Of a stretch of 64,000 nt of DNA, positions 9,242-18,555 are shown one piece after another. Made by a program: the position numbers and the translations under genes. This DNA comes from Oscillospiraceae bacterium (GTDB lineage Bacteria > Bacillota > Clostridia > Oscillospirales > Acutalibacteraceae), in contig SVOS01000006.1 of NCBI GenBank assembly GCA_015066245.1, forward strand, positions 1 through 64,000, written 5' to 3'. A model generated the notes under the pieces. It searched no databases, was not told where the DNA came from, and saw nothing but the letters and a program-made list of their open reading frames with translations. Position 1 is the stretch's first letter. Every line of letters starts with the position of its first letter.

Positions 9242-9822
9242 AGACGACTCCTGCCGACAGGCATTAAGCATTTTGCTACTATCAAACCGACACACACTGA
9301 GGCTATAGAAGTTATCCATACAGCAGGCAAAATTTCAAAAGGTGCTGAGCTTAAGTATGTGCTCCTGTAAGCACATATAGTAGTCGGCAATATCTGAATT
9401 GATGCTGTATTCAGCACAACAAAAAGAATCATATTGTCAGCAGCAATATTGCTATTGTGATTCTTTTTAAGTTCTTTCATTGCTGATAATCCCAAAGGTG
9501 TAGCAGCGTTCCCCAGCCCCATTAGATTGGCACTGATATTCATAGATATGTATTTCATAGCACTACTGTCAGCAGGTATATTTTTAAATAGTCTTCTTAG
9601 TATGGGGCTTAAGAATTTTGAAATAGCCGTGGTCACAGATGATTTGTCTGCAACTTCCATAATACCCGACCAGAAGCAAATCATACCGGCAGTTGAGATG
9701 ATCAGATTGATAGCATTGGCAGAACCTTCCGCAACAGCCTCACTGACGGCATCAACCCCAGAGCAAAAAAAGCCCCCAAATAACGCTAAAATCATAATTA
9801 AAACCCATATATAGTCCATCAT
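9238..9822 (-). CDS. spmA: Spore maturation protein A
   Basis: A 194-residue membrane protein, partner of SpmB. It has the conserved patterns GMICFWSGIMEVADKS, NLMGLGNAATPLGLSAM and LNTASIQILPTTICAYR. The two genes form a dicistron with a 4-bp overlap. Translation can begin at either of two adjacent ATG codons (MMDY), with AAGGTG upstream. I found no convincing sigma-E or sigma-A promoter in the 45 bp before the gene; the known family is expressed in the mother cell. Confidence 0.94.
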   Translation of the reverse strand: MMDYIWVLIMILALFGGFFCSGVDAVSEAVAEGSANAINLIISTAGMICFWSGIMEVADKSSVTTAISKFLSPILRRLFKNIPADSSAMKYISMNISANLMGLGNAATPLGLSAMKELKKNHNSNIAADNMILFVVLNTASIQILPTTICAYRSTYLSSAPFEILPAVWITSIASVCVGLIVAKCLMPVGRSRL

Positions 9823-9866
9823 TCGACAACACCTTGAATATATTGATACTATTTATCAAAATTTCC

Positions 9867-9895
9867 TTGACAAACGATTTTTCTGTTGTTAAAAT
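9867..9895 (+). promoter_or_regulatory. Sigma-A-type promoter of the AbrB-like gene and comEB
   Basis: A perfect TTGACA and TAAAAT are separated by 17 bp, about 40 bp before the AbrB-like start codon. It lies in the 114-bp divergent region shared with spmA. Confidence 0.85.
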
Positions 9896-9936
9896 TTAAT
9901 TGAGAAACCATATATTTTAGAATAGGAGGTATAATT

Positions 9937-10185
9937 ATGTTAAAACCTGTCGGAAACATTGCAAAAGTTGACGGATTAGGCAGAATTCTTATACCCGTTA
10001 ATGTCAGAAGAATGCTTGGGTTATCAGAAGGTAGCCAGCTTGAAGTTTTAGCTGACGAAGATTCTCTTGTACTCAAAAAGTACATCCCCCAGTGTATTTT
10101 TTGCACTAACTCAGAAAACCTGATTGATTACAAAGACAATTATATTTGCAGCTCTTGCCTTGAAGAATTAAGTAATAAACACTGA
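9937..10185 (+). CDS. AbrB/SpoVT-like regulator with a C-terminal Cys4 zinc-ribbon-like tail
   Basis: An 82-residue protein. Residues 1-48 match the swapped-hairpin DNA-binding domain of AbrB/SpoVT/MazE proteins (GNIAKVDGLGRILIPVNVRRMLGL). The second half is unlike plain AbrB: CIFCTNSENLIDYKDNYICSSC carries two CxxC pairs 17 residues apart, suggesting a small zinc ribbon. A strong AGGAGG precedes the ATG and a perfect-35 promoter lies upstream. It is followed by comEB 21 bp later with no terminator, so the two are probably co-transcribed. The target genes are unknown; by family it would be a transition-state or growth-phase regulator. Confidence 0.82.
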   Translation: MLKPVGNIAKVDGLGRILIPVNVRRMLGLSEGSQLEVLADEDSLVLKKYIPQCIFCTNSENLIDYKDNYICSSCLEELSNKH

Positions 10186-10206
10186 TTAAATTTGCCGGAG
10201 GTTATT

Positions 10207-10698
10207 ATGCTTACCAGAATCGATAAGGAGAATTATTACCTCGACATTGCTGAAACCGTATCTGAAAGAGGTACTTGTTTAAGACGAAACTTTGGTGCAA
10301 TTATTGTTAACAACGACCAGATTATATCTACCGGATATGTTGGTGCTCCCCGCGGAAGAAAAAATTGCCTTGACTTAGGATATTGTCAACGTGAGGAGCT
10401 GAATATCCCTCGTGGAGAAAGATATGAGCTTTGCAGAAGTGTTCACGCAGAAATGAATGCTATTATCCACGCATCTCGCGAACGTATGCTTGGTGGTACA
10501 TTATACCTCGTCGGCAAAGAGCAAAACACTGGTGATTATGTCGAAAACGCAAGTGCATGTGCGATGTGTAAACGTGCTATTATCAACGCAGGAATTACAA
10601 GAGTAGTTATCAGAAACTCAAAAACTAAATTTACAGCACTTTATGTTGAAGATTGGATCGAAAACGACGATTCACTTCAGGGTTGCTTTGGTTATTGA
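10207..10698 (+). CDS. comEB: Cytidine/deoxycytidylate deaminase family protein (ComEB-like dCMP deaminase)
   Basis: A 163-residue zinc deaminase, probably converting dCMP to dUMP for thymidylate synthesis. Zinc and catalytic motifs are HAEMNAI, with the histidine ligand and catalytic glutamate, and SACAMCKRAI with two cysteine ligands. The GYVGAPRGRKNC segment and an extra cysteine/histidine cluster before HAE are typical of the ComEB/dCMP group. The longest frame uses a TTG at 10192, but GGAGG lies 5 bases before the ATG at 10207. The gene ends at a clear terminator. No competence genes are nearby, so a role in nucleotide metabolism rather than DNA uptake is inferred. Confidence 0.88.
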   Translation: MLTRIDKENYYLDIAETVSERGTCLRRNFGAIIVNNDQIISTGYVGAPRGRKNCLDLGYCQREELNIPRGERYELCRSVHAEMNAIIHASRERMLGGTLYLVGKEQNTGDYVENASACAMCKRAIINAGITRVVIRNSKTKFTALYVEDWIENDDSLQGCFGY

Positions 10699-10702
10699 TT
10701 TT

Positions 10703-10734
10703 AAACCGCGATTAAATTCGCGGTTTATTTTTTT
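10703..10734 (+). terminator. Terminator after comEB
   Basis: A 9-bp stem (AAACCGCGA/TCGCGGTTT, 6-base loop) is followed by ATTTTTTT. The converging lipoprotein gene on the minus strand ends inside it; its T-run in that direction is weak. Confidence 0.9.
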
Positions 10735-11084
10735 GCATACAATATTAATTTAGCGTTTTCATATATAAGAACCACTCTATCCTCATATACTTCATAGTCA
10801 AACACATGGGAAATACCGCTATCTGAGGACACAATAACCAAAGTCTCATCATCTACAGAATAAACACCTTCTATGTCTATTGTCTTGCCTTCGTTATCGG
10901 TTATAGAAAATGTTGCTTTGCCTTCATCTCTTAAAAATTTTAGTTCTCCGTATATTACATCCTGGTTTTCAAAACACCACTCTTTAGCAGTCAGCTCAGA
11001 TTGGGCTGTGTTATTTACGACAGTACAACTGCTTATCAGAAATGATAAAGTAATTATATACAATATTAATACATATCGTCTCAT
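10725..11084 (-). CDS. Small secreted lipoprotein of unknown function
   Basis: A 119-residue protein starting MRRYVLILYIITLSFLISSCT: a charged N-terminus, a hydrophobic stretch and a lipobox LISSC with the lipid-modified cysteine near residue 20. The mature part (ELTAKEWCFENQDVIYGELKFLRDEGKATFSIT and a beta-rich remainder) looks like a small lipocalin-like or DUF-type beta domain, similar in layout to the longer lipoprotein at 59896-60585. The longest frame begins 15 codons earlier, but GGAG lies 6 bases before the ATG at 11084. The stop lies inside the comEB terminator. Function is not recognised. Confidence 0.72.
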   Translation of the reverse strand: MRRYVLILYIITLSFLISSCTVVNNTAQSELTAKEWCFENQDVIYGELKFLRDEGKATFSITDNEGKTIDIEGVYSVDDETLVIVSSDSGISHVFDYEVYEDRVVLIYENAKLILYAKK

Positions 11085-11115
11085 TATTTTCTCCTTATTT
11101 ACATTTTTTATACTA

Positions 11116-11143
11116 TTGCAGAAAGGCATAAATGTAGTATAAT
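11116..11143 (+). promoter_or_regulatory. Sigma-A-type promoter of the DUF2804 gene
   Basis: TTGCAG and a perfect TATAAT are separated by 16 bp, about 30 bp before the start codon and just before a strong AAGGAGG. Confidence 0.72.
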
Positions 11144-11172
11144 ATTATAAGTATGTTAAAGGAGGCGAAGTA

Positions 11173-12177
11173 ATGCAGAGAGAAATAACAGAAGAAAAGA
11201 ATATTTTTGATCAAAACGGCAAACTGTGCACTGCAGGATGGAGTCGCCAACCTTATTTTATTTATGACAAATCATTAAGCAAAAACAGATTGTCACTTAA
11301 CGAGCGCGACAGTTATCTTATAGAAGGTGACGGTGCCGCAATATACCTCTCTATCGCAGAAAAAGGCATTAATTCCGAAGTAACTGCAGTAATCATCGAC
11401 CTCAATACAGGCGAACAGGATTTCCGCACCCTTAAAAGATATATGTCCTTAGGTAAGCTTGGTATGCCCTCAACAAGCAAAAACGGAGATGTTACATTTA
11501 CTGACACAAGAGTTGGTATGAACTTCTCAAACACTGCACTTAACAGATATATAAGATGTGAATTTGTAGATTTTTATAAAGAGAAGACTTTATATATTAA
11601 CCTTGAGCTTAAAGAGCATATAAACGAAAGTTTTAACGTCCTCATCCCCACTAAAGATAAACCTAAAAACTTTTATCTGAAGCGATATCTTCCCTCTATG
11701 AGTGCATCAGGAGTAGTAAGATGCGGTGGTGCAGAATATAATTTTAGACACACTGACTCCTATGCTTATCTCGACTGGCAAAGATACTCTTTGTCCGAGA
11801 AGTGCTGTTATCACGCACTCTATTCAAACACAGAGATAAACGGCAGACAGTTTGCTCTTTGTCTTGCAGGCGGTGTCGGTGATACATCTATGGGATCTGA
11901 GAACTGTTTCTTCCTTGATGGTGAAATCCATAAATTCGCCTCGGTAAAAGCAGTGGGTAAAGAAGAAAGACCGGATCTTGACTGGAATTTTACTGCTGGC
12001 AGCAGTGCCATGGAGCTTAAATTCAAGCCTTCAATCAAAAACGGAAAATTACTCTGTGTTAACACAGGCGGCAAAACCATTGTTTTCGGCGAATTGTTCG
12101 GATATATAAAGCAGCTAAATACAGAGCGACTGATATTGGACGGCGTTAAAGCCCATATGGAGTTCGCAATAATATAA
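11173..12177 (+). CDS. DUF2804-family protein
   Basis: A 334-residue, apparently cytoplasmic protein without signal peptide or membrane segments. The start (EEKNIFDQNGKLCTAGWSRQPYFIYDKS) and the later pattern of beta-rich segments with SYAYLDWQRYS and WNFTAGSSAMELKFKP match the DUF2804 family as I recall it. The function of that family is unknown; the fold is thought to be beta-rich and lipocalin-like. A near-perfect Shine-Dalgarno (AAGGAGG, 7-base spacing) and a good promoter suggest solid expression. It is monocistronic, ending at a strong bidirectional terminator. Neighbours give no functional hint. Confidence 0.75.
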   Translation: MQREITEEKNIFDQNGKLCTAGWSRQPYFIYDKSLSKNRLSLNERDSYLIEGDGAAIYLSIAEKGINSEVTAVIIDLNTGEQDFRTLKRYMSLGKLGMPSTSKNGDVTFTDTRVGMNFSNTALNRYIRCEFVDFYKEKTLYINLELKEHINESFNVLIPTKDKPKNFYLKRYLPSMSASGVVRCGGAEYNFRHTDSYAYLDWQRYSLSEKCCYHALYSNTEINGRQFALCLAGGVGDTSMGSENCFFLDGEIHKFASVKAVGKEERPDLDWNFTAGSSAMELKFKPSIKNGKLLCVNTGGKTIVFGELFGYIKQLNTERLILDGVKAHMEFAII

Positions 12178-12181
12178 AAAT

Positions 12182-12208
12182 AAGCAGGCAACAAATTGTT
12201 GCCTGCTT
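12182..12208. terminator. Bidirectional terminator between the DUF2804 and LCP genes
   Basis: An 11-bp perfect stem (AAGCAGGCAAC/GTTGCCTGCTT, 5-base loop) lies between two converging genes. It has TACTTTTTAC on the plus side and TTATTTTTATA on the minus side, so it can serve both. Confidence 0.9.
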
Positions 12209-12214
12209 TACTTT

Positions 12215-13297
12215 TTACATTACAGAATCTTCGTATATAAACTCAGCCACAGCTCGTCTTGCAAGGTTCCAGTCGATTATACCTAAACATCGGCCTGCGT
12301 GTTCAAAATACACATCTTCCCAGTTGTCCTCGGGCATAGTAAGCTCCTCAATATCATAATTAAGATATGTAAGTGCTCCTGATACCAGCGTAGAAATCTC
12401 GCTCGTCTTAAGATTAGTGGTAATATAAGGACCTACAGAATTTACTATCTGCACAAGTTCAGGGAGACTTGCATCCTTGACACTACCTATAACTGCATCA
12501 ATAAACGCTCTCTGACGGCCTACTCTGCCCCAGTCATCATTCATATAGAAATATGTTCCGTTGACATATCCTCCTCGGTTTCTTGCATGCCACAAAGCCT
12601 GCTGACCGTTTAGACGGACAATACCTTCCTGAGTATCCCAAGGAAGATATTCGGATTGGTTGTTCTGGGCGATCTGAGCGTTGATGTATGCGATTTCATC
12701 AGCGGTAAGCTCAATATCTACACCGCCGATAATGTCAACAATTTCTTTAAATGTCTCAAAATTTACAACTGCATATCTGTCAATCTTAATTCCAAAATTC
12801 GACTCGATTGTCTGAATGGATAACGCTGCACCACCATTTGCATATGCAGCATTCAGCTTATACGAGCCATATCCGGGAATTGAAATATAGGTATCTCTCA
12901 AAAAAGAAGTCAGCTTGATTTTTTCACGTCTGTTATCAATTGACATGAGAATCATAGTATCAGAGTTACCTTGGTCTCCGTACTGGTCAGCACCGAAAAG
13001 AAGAATATTGAGGACATAAGGGTCTGAAAGCAGATTGCCTGACTCTGAATCAAGTTTAAGAATCTCAGGCTCAGTAGCAACAACCTCGCCCACCTCATTG
13101 GTAATTTCCTGAACAGGACGTTTAATGCTTACATCCTCGTAATTATAACTGTTGCTCAGACCATATAAGTAGATACATCCTACTCCTAAAATAAGAAAAA
13201 TCAAGGAAAATACAGCACTTATCACCTTTACGGCTACTGTACCGATTCTCTTCTTTTTCTTCTTATTGTCTGATTTGTTTCTGCGGTTTCTATCCAT
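12215..13297 (-). CDS. LytR-CpsA-Psr (LCP) family cell-wall polymer transferase
   Basis: A 360-residue membrane-anchored protein. It has a basic cytoplasmic tail (RNRRNKSDNKKKKKR), one membrane segment around residues 20-45, then an extracellular LCP domain with NILLFGADQ, SDTMILMSID, LTSFLRDTYISIPGYG, KLNAAYANGG and the arginine-containing LWHARNR and VGRQR motifs. LCP enzymes attach undecaprenyl-linked glycopolymers to peptidoglycan. The longest frame begins at a GTG three codons earlier; AGGTG lies 6 bases before the ATG at 13297. It could handle the polymer made by the 45703-47839 genes, but that is inference. Confidence 0.93.
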   Translation of the reverse strand: MDRNRRNKSDNKKKKKRIGTVAVKVISAVFSLIFLILGVGCIYLYGLSNSYNYEDVSIKRPVQEITNEVGEVVATEPEILKLDSESGNLLSDPYVLNILLFGADQYGDQGNSDTMILMSIDNRREKIKLTSFLRDTYISIPGYGSYKLNAAYANGGAALSIQTIESNFGIKIDRYAVVNFETFKEIVDIIGGVDIELTADEIAYINAQIAQNNQSEYLPWDTQEGIVRLNGQQALWHARNRGGYVNGTYFYMNDDWGRVGRQRAFIDAVIGSVKDASLPELVQIVNSVGPYITTNLKTSEISTLVSGALTYLNYDIEELTMPEDNWEDVYFEHAGRCLGIIDWNLARRAVAEFIYEDSVM

Positions 13298-13331
13298 GTT
13301 TATCACCTATATACCAACACAAATTATCTCA

Positions 13332-13340
13332 ATTATAACA
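13332..13340 (-). promoter_or_regulatory. Possible extended -10 promoter of the LCP gene
   Basis: On the minus strand TGT-TATAAT matches an extended -10 element (TGnTATAAT) about 35 bp before the start codon. No good -35 lies 16-18 bp upstream. Confidence 0.4.
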
Positions 13341-13398
13341 CCAATTTCGACAAGATTATTCTAATATAGAATTATAGTAACCTTGGTTAAAATTCACC

Positions 13399-13428
13399 AA
13401 AATAAGAAAGCACCCATAAGGGTGCTTT
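13399..13428 (-). terminator. Terminator of the V-ATPase operon
   Basis: A 9-bp stem (AAAGCACCC/GGGTGCTTT, 4-base loop, 13407-13428) directly follows the ntpD stop. On the minus strand it continues into CTTATTTTGG. Confidence 0.82.
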
Positions 13429-13432
13429 ATGT

Positions 13433-14080
13433 TTAATAACCATGAGCATCTTTAAGCATCATATCCTTGACCTTCATAAGACGGGTCTGAGTAGCTCGTT
13501 CGTTTTCGTCCAGCTTCATGGTAATGTATTTAATGTTGGCCTTGGTTTCAGGAATCATAACATGCTCCAGAGCATTTACGCGGCGTCTTGTCTTCTCAAT
13601 CTCATCAGCCATAAGTTGACAGGATTTCTCTATTTCTGCAAGCTTAAGCATATCAGGTAAAACATCAGAAAGAGAGCTGACAGCATCATCTAAATCACAA
13701 GAAGTAAAGGCAAGTCCGTAACAAAACATATCATTGGCGTCAGGTGAGCGATAATTGATTTTGTATTCAGGTACCTCTACACTCATGATATTTTTGCTGC
13801 CCACCTCAAGGAGTACCTCCTGCTTTGGTGCGAGCATAGCCAGAGACAAATCCTCACTGGTCATGGATGCACTGGCAAGAACAAAATTCTTGTTAGCCTC
13901 AGAAATCGCTTTCTCAACCTTTTCTCTCAATTGCTTATTAAGTTTTACCATATCCAAGAACCTACGCATAAGTTCATCTCGCTTATCCTTAAGCAGCTTA
14001 TGTCCCTTTGTAGCAGTGGCAAGCTTTTTCTTAAGACGAGTAAGCTCCATACGGGTAGGATTAACTTGTTTTATAGCCAT
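13433..14080 (-). CDS. ntpD: V-type ATPase subunit D (central stalk)
   Basis: A 215-residue, highly helical protein forming the rotating central shaft of the V1 sector. It starts MAIKQVNPTRMELTRLKKKLATATKGHKLLKDKRDELMRRF, the family signature, and ends with a second long helix (IEKTRRRVNALEHVMIPETK) as expected for a two-helix coiled coil. The start is placed at ATG 14080, 7 bases after GGAG; the longest frame uses TTG. It is the last gene of the operon, 2 bp after ntpB and followed by a terminator. Confidence 0.95.
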   Translation of the reverse strand: MAIKQVNPTRMELTRLKKKLATATKGHKLLKDKRDELMRRFLDMVKLNKQLREKVEKAISEANKNFVLASASMTSEDLSLAMLAPKQEVLLEVGSKNIMSVEVPEYKINYRSPDANDMFCYGLAFTSCDLDDAVSSLSDVLPDMLKLAEIEKSCQLMADEIEKTRRRVNALEHVMIPETKANIKYITMKLDENERATQTRLMKVKDMMLKDAHGY

Positions 14081-14082
14081 AA

Positions 14083-15468
14083 TCAATCTCCAGCTTGCTT
14101 TTTATCATAGTAAAGATCAAGATATTTATCATCAATTCGCTTTAATTCGCTTCTCGGCAGAATCCTCAAAAGCTCCCAGCCGATATCGAGGGTTTCCTCG
14201 ATGCTTCTGTCAGCAAAATATCCCTGAGATACGTATTTATTCTCAAACTCTTCAGCAAACTTAGCATAAAGCTTATCAATATCCGTCAAAGCAGCTTCGC
14301 CCAGGATAACCATAAGTTCTTTAGCCTCTTTACCTCGAGCATAAGCCGAGAAAAGCTGATTCATAGTATTAGAGTGGTCAGCTCTTGTTTTGCCCTCACC
14401 TATTCCCTTGTCCTTAAGTCTTGAAAGAGAAGGAAGTACATCAATAGGAGGAGTAACATTTTTACGATAAAGCTCACGAGAAAGTATGATCTGACCTTCG
14501 GTAATATATCCTGTAAGGTCAGGGATAGGGTGAGTTTTGTCGTCCTCTGGCATAGTAAGAATAGGAATTAGCGTAATAGAGCCCTTCTTACCTCTTAATC
14601 TGCCTGCACGTTCATAAAGAGTAGCAAGGTCTGTATACATATATCCCGGATAGCCACGTCTGCCGGGCACCTCTTTACGGGCAGCAGAAACCTCTCTCAA
14701 AGCATCAGCATAGTTTGTGATATCAGTTAAGATAACAAGCACATGCATGTCTTCCTCAAAAGCAAGATACTCAGCAGCAGTAAGTGCCATTTTAGGAGTA
14801 GAAATACGCTCGATAGCGGGGTCGTTTGCAAGATTCACAAACATTACAGTTCTATCAATAGCACCTGTCTCCTTGAAGCTCTCAATAAAGTAGTTAGATT
14901 CCTCAAAGGTAATACCCATAGCTGCAAATACAACAGCAAAAGGCTCGTCTGTACCTCTTACCTTTGCCTGACGTGCAATCTGAGCTGCCAGATTTGCATG
15001 AGGCAAACCAGAGGCTGAGAAAATAGGAAGCTTCTGACCTCTTACCAGAGTGTTAAGTCCGTCAATGGCAGAAACACCTGTTTCGATAAACTCCTGAGGA
15101 TAATTTCTTGCCGCAGGATTCATGGGAACACCGTTGATATCAACTCTTTTAACGGGCAAAATCTCTGGACCGCCGTCAATAGGTCTGCCCATACCGTCAA
15201 AAACTCTGGAAAGCATATCTTTAGATACGGCTAACTCCATACTTCTGCCCAAAAATCTGACTTTAGAGTCAGCAAGGTTGATGCCTGCAGAAGAATCAAA
15301 TAGCTGCAAAAGTGCATTTGTGCCGTTAATCTCAAGAACCTTGCAACGTCTGATTTCACCATTTGAAAGCTCTATCTCGCCCAATTCATTATAGGCTACG
15401 CCCTCAACGTCCTTAACGAGCATAAGAGGACCAGCTACCTCTTGAATAGTTCTGTATTCTCTTGGCAT
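14083..15468 (-). CDS. ntpB: V-type ATPase subunit B (non-catalytic)
   Basis: A 461-residue nucleotide-binding but non-catalytic subunit that alternates with A in the V1 ring. Signatures are [61 protein letters not shown] (the degenerate P-loop) and the conserved [26 protein letters not shown]. The start at ATG 15468 follows AAGGAGAGG and is one base after the ntpA stop, so translation is coupled. The C-terminus ([14 protein letters not shown]) is typical. Confidence 0.96.
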   Translation of the reverse strand: MPREYRTIQEVAGPLMLVKDVEGVAYNELGEIELSNGEIRRCKVLEINGTNALLQLFDSSAGINLADSKVRFLGRSMELAVSKDMLSRVFDGMGRPIDGGPEILPVKRVDINGVPMNPAARNYPQEFIETGVSAIDGLNTLVRGQKLPIFSASGLPHANLAAQIARQAKVRGTDEPFAVVFAAMGITFEESNYFIESFKETGAIDRTVMFVNLANDPAIERISTPKMALTAAEYLAFEEDMHVLVILTDITNYADALREVSAARKEVPGRRGYPGYMYTDLATLYERAGRLRGKKGSITLIPILTMPEDDKTHPIPDLTGYITEGQIILSRELYRKNVTPPIDVLPSLSRLKDKGIGEGKTRADHSNTMNQLFSAYARGKEAKELMVILGEAALTDIDKLYAKFAEEFENKYVSQGYFADRSIEETLDIGWELLRILPRSELKRIDDKYLDLYYDKKQAGD

Positions 15469-15469
15469 T

Positions 15470-17239
15470 TTAATCCTCTCCTTTTGCAATGATATCGTTT
15501 ATATCTTTTTCGAGAGTATTATTAATCTCATCAAAAGTACTGTGTATATTATCATTCGGAACATACTTGAATCTGCCGATACTCTCTCTGATAGGCATAG
15601 ATACAACCTGTTCGATGTCTGCACCCTTATTGAGTGCATCGTTAGCCTTATCGTAATAAGTTAAAATCAACTTCATCATCAAAAGCTGTTTTTCAAGAGG
15701 AGTATAGGTATCAACATCATGAAATGCGTTCTGATGGAGATAGTCCTCACGAATAGAACGTGCTGCCTCAAGCTTTAATCTGTCAGATGGAGACAATGCA
15801 TCCATACCAACAAGCTTTACGATTTCTTCAAGCTCAGATTCATCCTGCAAAAGCTGCATAAGTCTTGTTCGCATTCTCATCCAGTCCTCGGACACGTTTG
15901 TGTCAAACCAGCGGGAAAGTACATCGGTATATAAAGAATAGCTTGTAAGCCAGTTAAGTGCAGGGAAATGTCTCTTATAGGCAAGGGATGAATCAAGTCC
16001 CCAGAATACCTTTACGATTCTCAGAGTTGCCTGAGAAACAGGCTCTGAGATGTCACCGCCGGGAGGTGAAACAGCACCGATAACAGAAAGAGAACCGATC
16101 GTATCATTGCTGCCGAGAACCTCTACCTTGCCTGCACGCTCATAAAACTGAGCAAGTCTCGAACCCAGATATGCAGGATAGCCTTCTTCGCCGGGCATTT
16201 CCTCAAGTCTGCCGGACATTTCTCTGAGTGCTTCTGCCCAACGAGATGTAGAGTCCGCCATAAGTGCAACGGAATATCCCATATCACGGAAATACTCAGC
16301 AATAGTAATACCGGTATAAATAGATGCTTCTCGGGCTGCAACCGGCATATCAGATGTATTCGCAATCAAAACAGTCCTCTCCATAAGAGACTTACCTGTT
16401 TTAGGATCGATAAGTTCAGGAAATTCGTTAAGAACATCTGTCATTTCGTTGCCACGTTCGCCGCAACCGATGTAAACAACGATATCTGCCTCTGCCCATT
16501 TTGCAAGCTGATGCTGAACTACAGTTTTACCTGAACCGAAGGGACCGGGAACCGCAGCAACGCCACCTTTTGCAATGGGAAACAGTGTGTCAATAACACG
16601 CTGACCGGTAACAAGGGGTGTCTCGGGAGGCAGCTTTTTCTTGTAAGGTCTGCCTACACGAACAGGCCACTTCTGCATTAAGGAAAGATTTTTTTCTTCG
16701 CCATTGTCAAGCTTTAATACACATACAGTTTCGTCAACTGTAAATTCGCCTGAATCAATAGTCTTTACCTCACCTTTAACACTGGGAGGCACCATAATTT
16801 TATGAAGAACAACAGGAGTTTCTTCTACTGTACCGATAATATCGCCCGGTTCTACCCTATCTCCTGCTGAAACTGTTGGTGTAAACTTCCACTTCTTCTC
16901 ACGATTAAGGGAGGATACTTCAACACCACGCTGAAGATTTGTGCCGCAAGCTTTCATTATATCTTCAAGAGGACGCTGAATACCATCATAAATATTAGAA
17001 ATAAGTCCGGGGCCAAGCTCAACACTCAAGGGACTGCCTGTAGAAACAACAGGCTCACCGGGAGCAAGACCCGATGTTTCTTCGTATACCTGAATAGACG
17101 CAGCATCTCCATGCATCTCAATAATTTCACCGATAAGTTTATGCTTTGACACACGAACCACATCGAAAAGGTTAGCATCCCTCATACCTTCTGCAATAAC
17201 AAGAGGACCTGCAACCTTTAAAATAACACCTTTACTCAT
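15470..17239 (-). CDS. ntpA: V-type ATPase catalytic subunit A
   Basis: A 589-residue catalytic subunit of the V1 sector, hydrolysing or making ATP coupled to ion flow. It starts [19 protein letters not shown]; the P-loop is [17 protein letters not shown] and the catalytic glutamate lies in [15 protein letters not shown]. The non-homologous bulge typical of A subunits ([22 protein letters not shown]) is present and separates it from F-type beta. Length is normal for bacterial and archaeal A subunits. It follows ntpG by 30 bp. Confidence 0.97.
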   Translation of the reverse strand: MSKGVILKVAGPLVIAEGMRDANLFDVVRVSKHKLIGEIIEMHGDAASIQVYEETSGLAPGEPVVSTGSPLSVELGPGLISNIYDGIQRPLEDIMKACGTNLQRGVEVSSLNREKKWKFTPTVSAGDRVEPGDIIGTVEETPVVLHKIMVPPSVKGEVKTIDSGEFTVDETVCVLKLDNGEEKNLSLMQKWPVRVGRPYKKKLPPETPLVTGQRVIDTLFPIAKGGVAAVPGPFGSGKTVVQHQLAKWAEADIVVYIGCGERGNEMTDVLNEFPELIDPKTGKSLMERTVLIANTSDMPVAAREASIYTGITIAEYFRDMGYSVALMADSTSRWAEALREMSGRLEEMPGEEGYPAYLGSRLAQFYERAGKVEVLGSNDTIGSLSVIGAVSPPGGDISEPVSQATLRIVKVFWGLDSSLAYKRHFPALNWLTSYSLYTDVLSRWFDTNVSEDWMRMRTRLMQLLQDESELEEIVKLVGMDALSPSDRLKLEAARSIREDYLHQNAFHDVDTYTPLEKQLLMMKLILTYYDKANDALNKGADIEQVVSMPIRESIGRFKYVPNDNIHSTFDEINNTLEKDINDIIAKGED

Positions 17240-17269
17240 AAGGCTTCATCCTTTCCTATGAAAAGAATA

Positions 17270-17587
17270 TTAATCGTTAAAAATGATATCACTGCCAACT
17301 GCTTTTTCTACAGACTTTCTTACATCTGCAATACCGGCACCTGTGTTACCGACTACACCCGGAATCTGGATAATTGCAGGTGTTGTCTTATAGCTGAATT
17401 TAGAAATTTCCTCACTCAGTACGGATGCCAACTGCTCAGTTATATATATAACAGCATATTCTCCCTGTGTAAGCTTTCTGAATACCGGCACAGGGTCTTC
17501 ACTCTGAGATATAAAATGTACGTCAAGTCCTAAGGCAGCAAATCCGTATATGCTTTCTTTATCACCGATTACTGCAACTCTATACAT
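17270..17587 (-). CDS. ntpG: V-type ATPase subunit F (NtpG)
   Basis: A 105-residue protein with the compact Rossmann-like fold of the F subunit, which binds the central stalk. It starts MYRVAVIGDKESIYGFAALGLDVHF, has EYAVIYITEQLA in the middle, and ends with PAIIQIPGVVGNTGAGIADVRKSVEKAVG. The longest frame starts 15 codons earlier; the ATG at 17587, overlapping the end of ntpC by 8 bp, gives the conserved family N-terminus. The Shine-Dalgarno is weak, so translation probably depends on coupling with ntpC. Confidence 0.93.
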   Translation of the reverse strand: MYRVAVIGDKESIYGFAALGLDVHFISQSEDPVPVFRKLTQGEYAVIYITEQLASVLSEEISKFSYKTTPAIIQIPGVVGNTGAGIADVRKSVEKAVGSDIIFND

Positions 17588-18545
17588 ACATTTCTCGTAT
17601 CCTTTCGTTGATTTTGCTGTCATCAAGTCCATTGAGCTTTGCTACAAGAATAAGTCGGACAGACTTAATTTCATTAAGCTTAGCAATGATATAAGCAACC
17701 AGAGGTCCTGCTGAAAAAGGCTCTGACTTCTGAGGTTTCATATTGTTTATAAGGAAATCATCGCACCATTTTTCAAAGGCAGACATACTTTTCTTTATAA
17801 ATTCTGTTGCATCTTTGAATTTGGTGGTGCTTAAATAATCACAAATCTCATCTGTACCCTTTGCCGCTGCAATAGACAGTTTATCATTGTCAAAAACAGA
17901 ACGAGAAAGAGCCTTAGAGAAAAAGTCACGGGATTTATTAAGCTTTGCACCTCTGAAAGCAATCTTTATGTTAGAAGAAGCCACAAACACCTCAGCATAA
18001 TCTTTGATTGCCTTAACATCTGATTTTTCGCCAATCTCAAAAACTGCGTTAAGACACGCTTTATCAACTATGATGTCACAAAGCTGACCATCGCCTGTTT
18101 TTAAGATTGTGTTAAGTGCCTCGTCCAAAGCCTCAGCAAACTCAGGTGCAACATCTGAATAATCGCGTTTTTTTGCAGCATCATATAACTTCTGCGGGCT
18201 AACTGTGCCACCGCTGACAAACATGCTTTCAGGACTTGTATTGGTATAAAGAGCTTTTACTGAAGCTTTGATGTTATGAAAATCGTTCTGTATTCTGAAA
18301 ACATTAAAAACATCCATATCATCGGTCAGCTCACCCATAAGACTCCATAGCTTTTTCTGCTCGAGACTTATGATATCCTGCTCTTTGTCGTCTTTATCAC
18401 TGCCATATCCTAGTTCAGCTAGTGTCCGTACAAGGGAATCATAATCAGGTGCAGCAATCAACCTGTCTATGGTTTTTGCAGAAAACAACAAGTTTTCTTT
18501 CATTCTTATGCGTGAAACCGCATAAGTAAAGTCCTTCTTACTCAT
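17580..18545 (-). CDS. ntpC: V-type ATPase subunit C
   Basis: A 321-residue helical protein that links the central stalk to the membrane rotor (subunit d in other naming). It starts MSKKDFTYAVSRIRMKENLLFSAKTIDRLIAAPDYDSLVRTLAELGYG, with FRIQNDFHNIKASVKALYT and ending in VRLILVAKLNGLDDSKINERIREMYV, typical of the family. The ATG at 18545, preceded by GAGGTG, is preferred over the longer frame. It overlaps ntpG and lies 10 bp after ntpE. Confidence 0.93.
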   Translation of the reverse strand: MSKKDFTYAVSRIRMKENLLFSAKTIDRLIAAPDYDSLVRTLAELGYGSDKDDKEQDIISLEQKKLWSLMGELTDDMDVFNVFRIQNDFHNIKASVKALYTNTSPESMFVSGGTVSPQKLYDAAKKRDYSDVAPEFAEALDEALNTILKTGDGQLCDIIVDKACLNAVFEIGEKSDVKAIKDYAEVFVASSNIKIAFRGAKLNKSRDFFSKALSRSVFDNDKLSIAAAKGTDEICDYLSTTKFKDATEFIKKSMSAFEKWCDDFLINNMKPQKSEPFSAGPLVAYIIAKLNEIKSVRLILVAKLNGLDDSKINERIREMYV

Positions 18546-18555
18546 GTAAACCACC

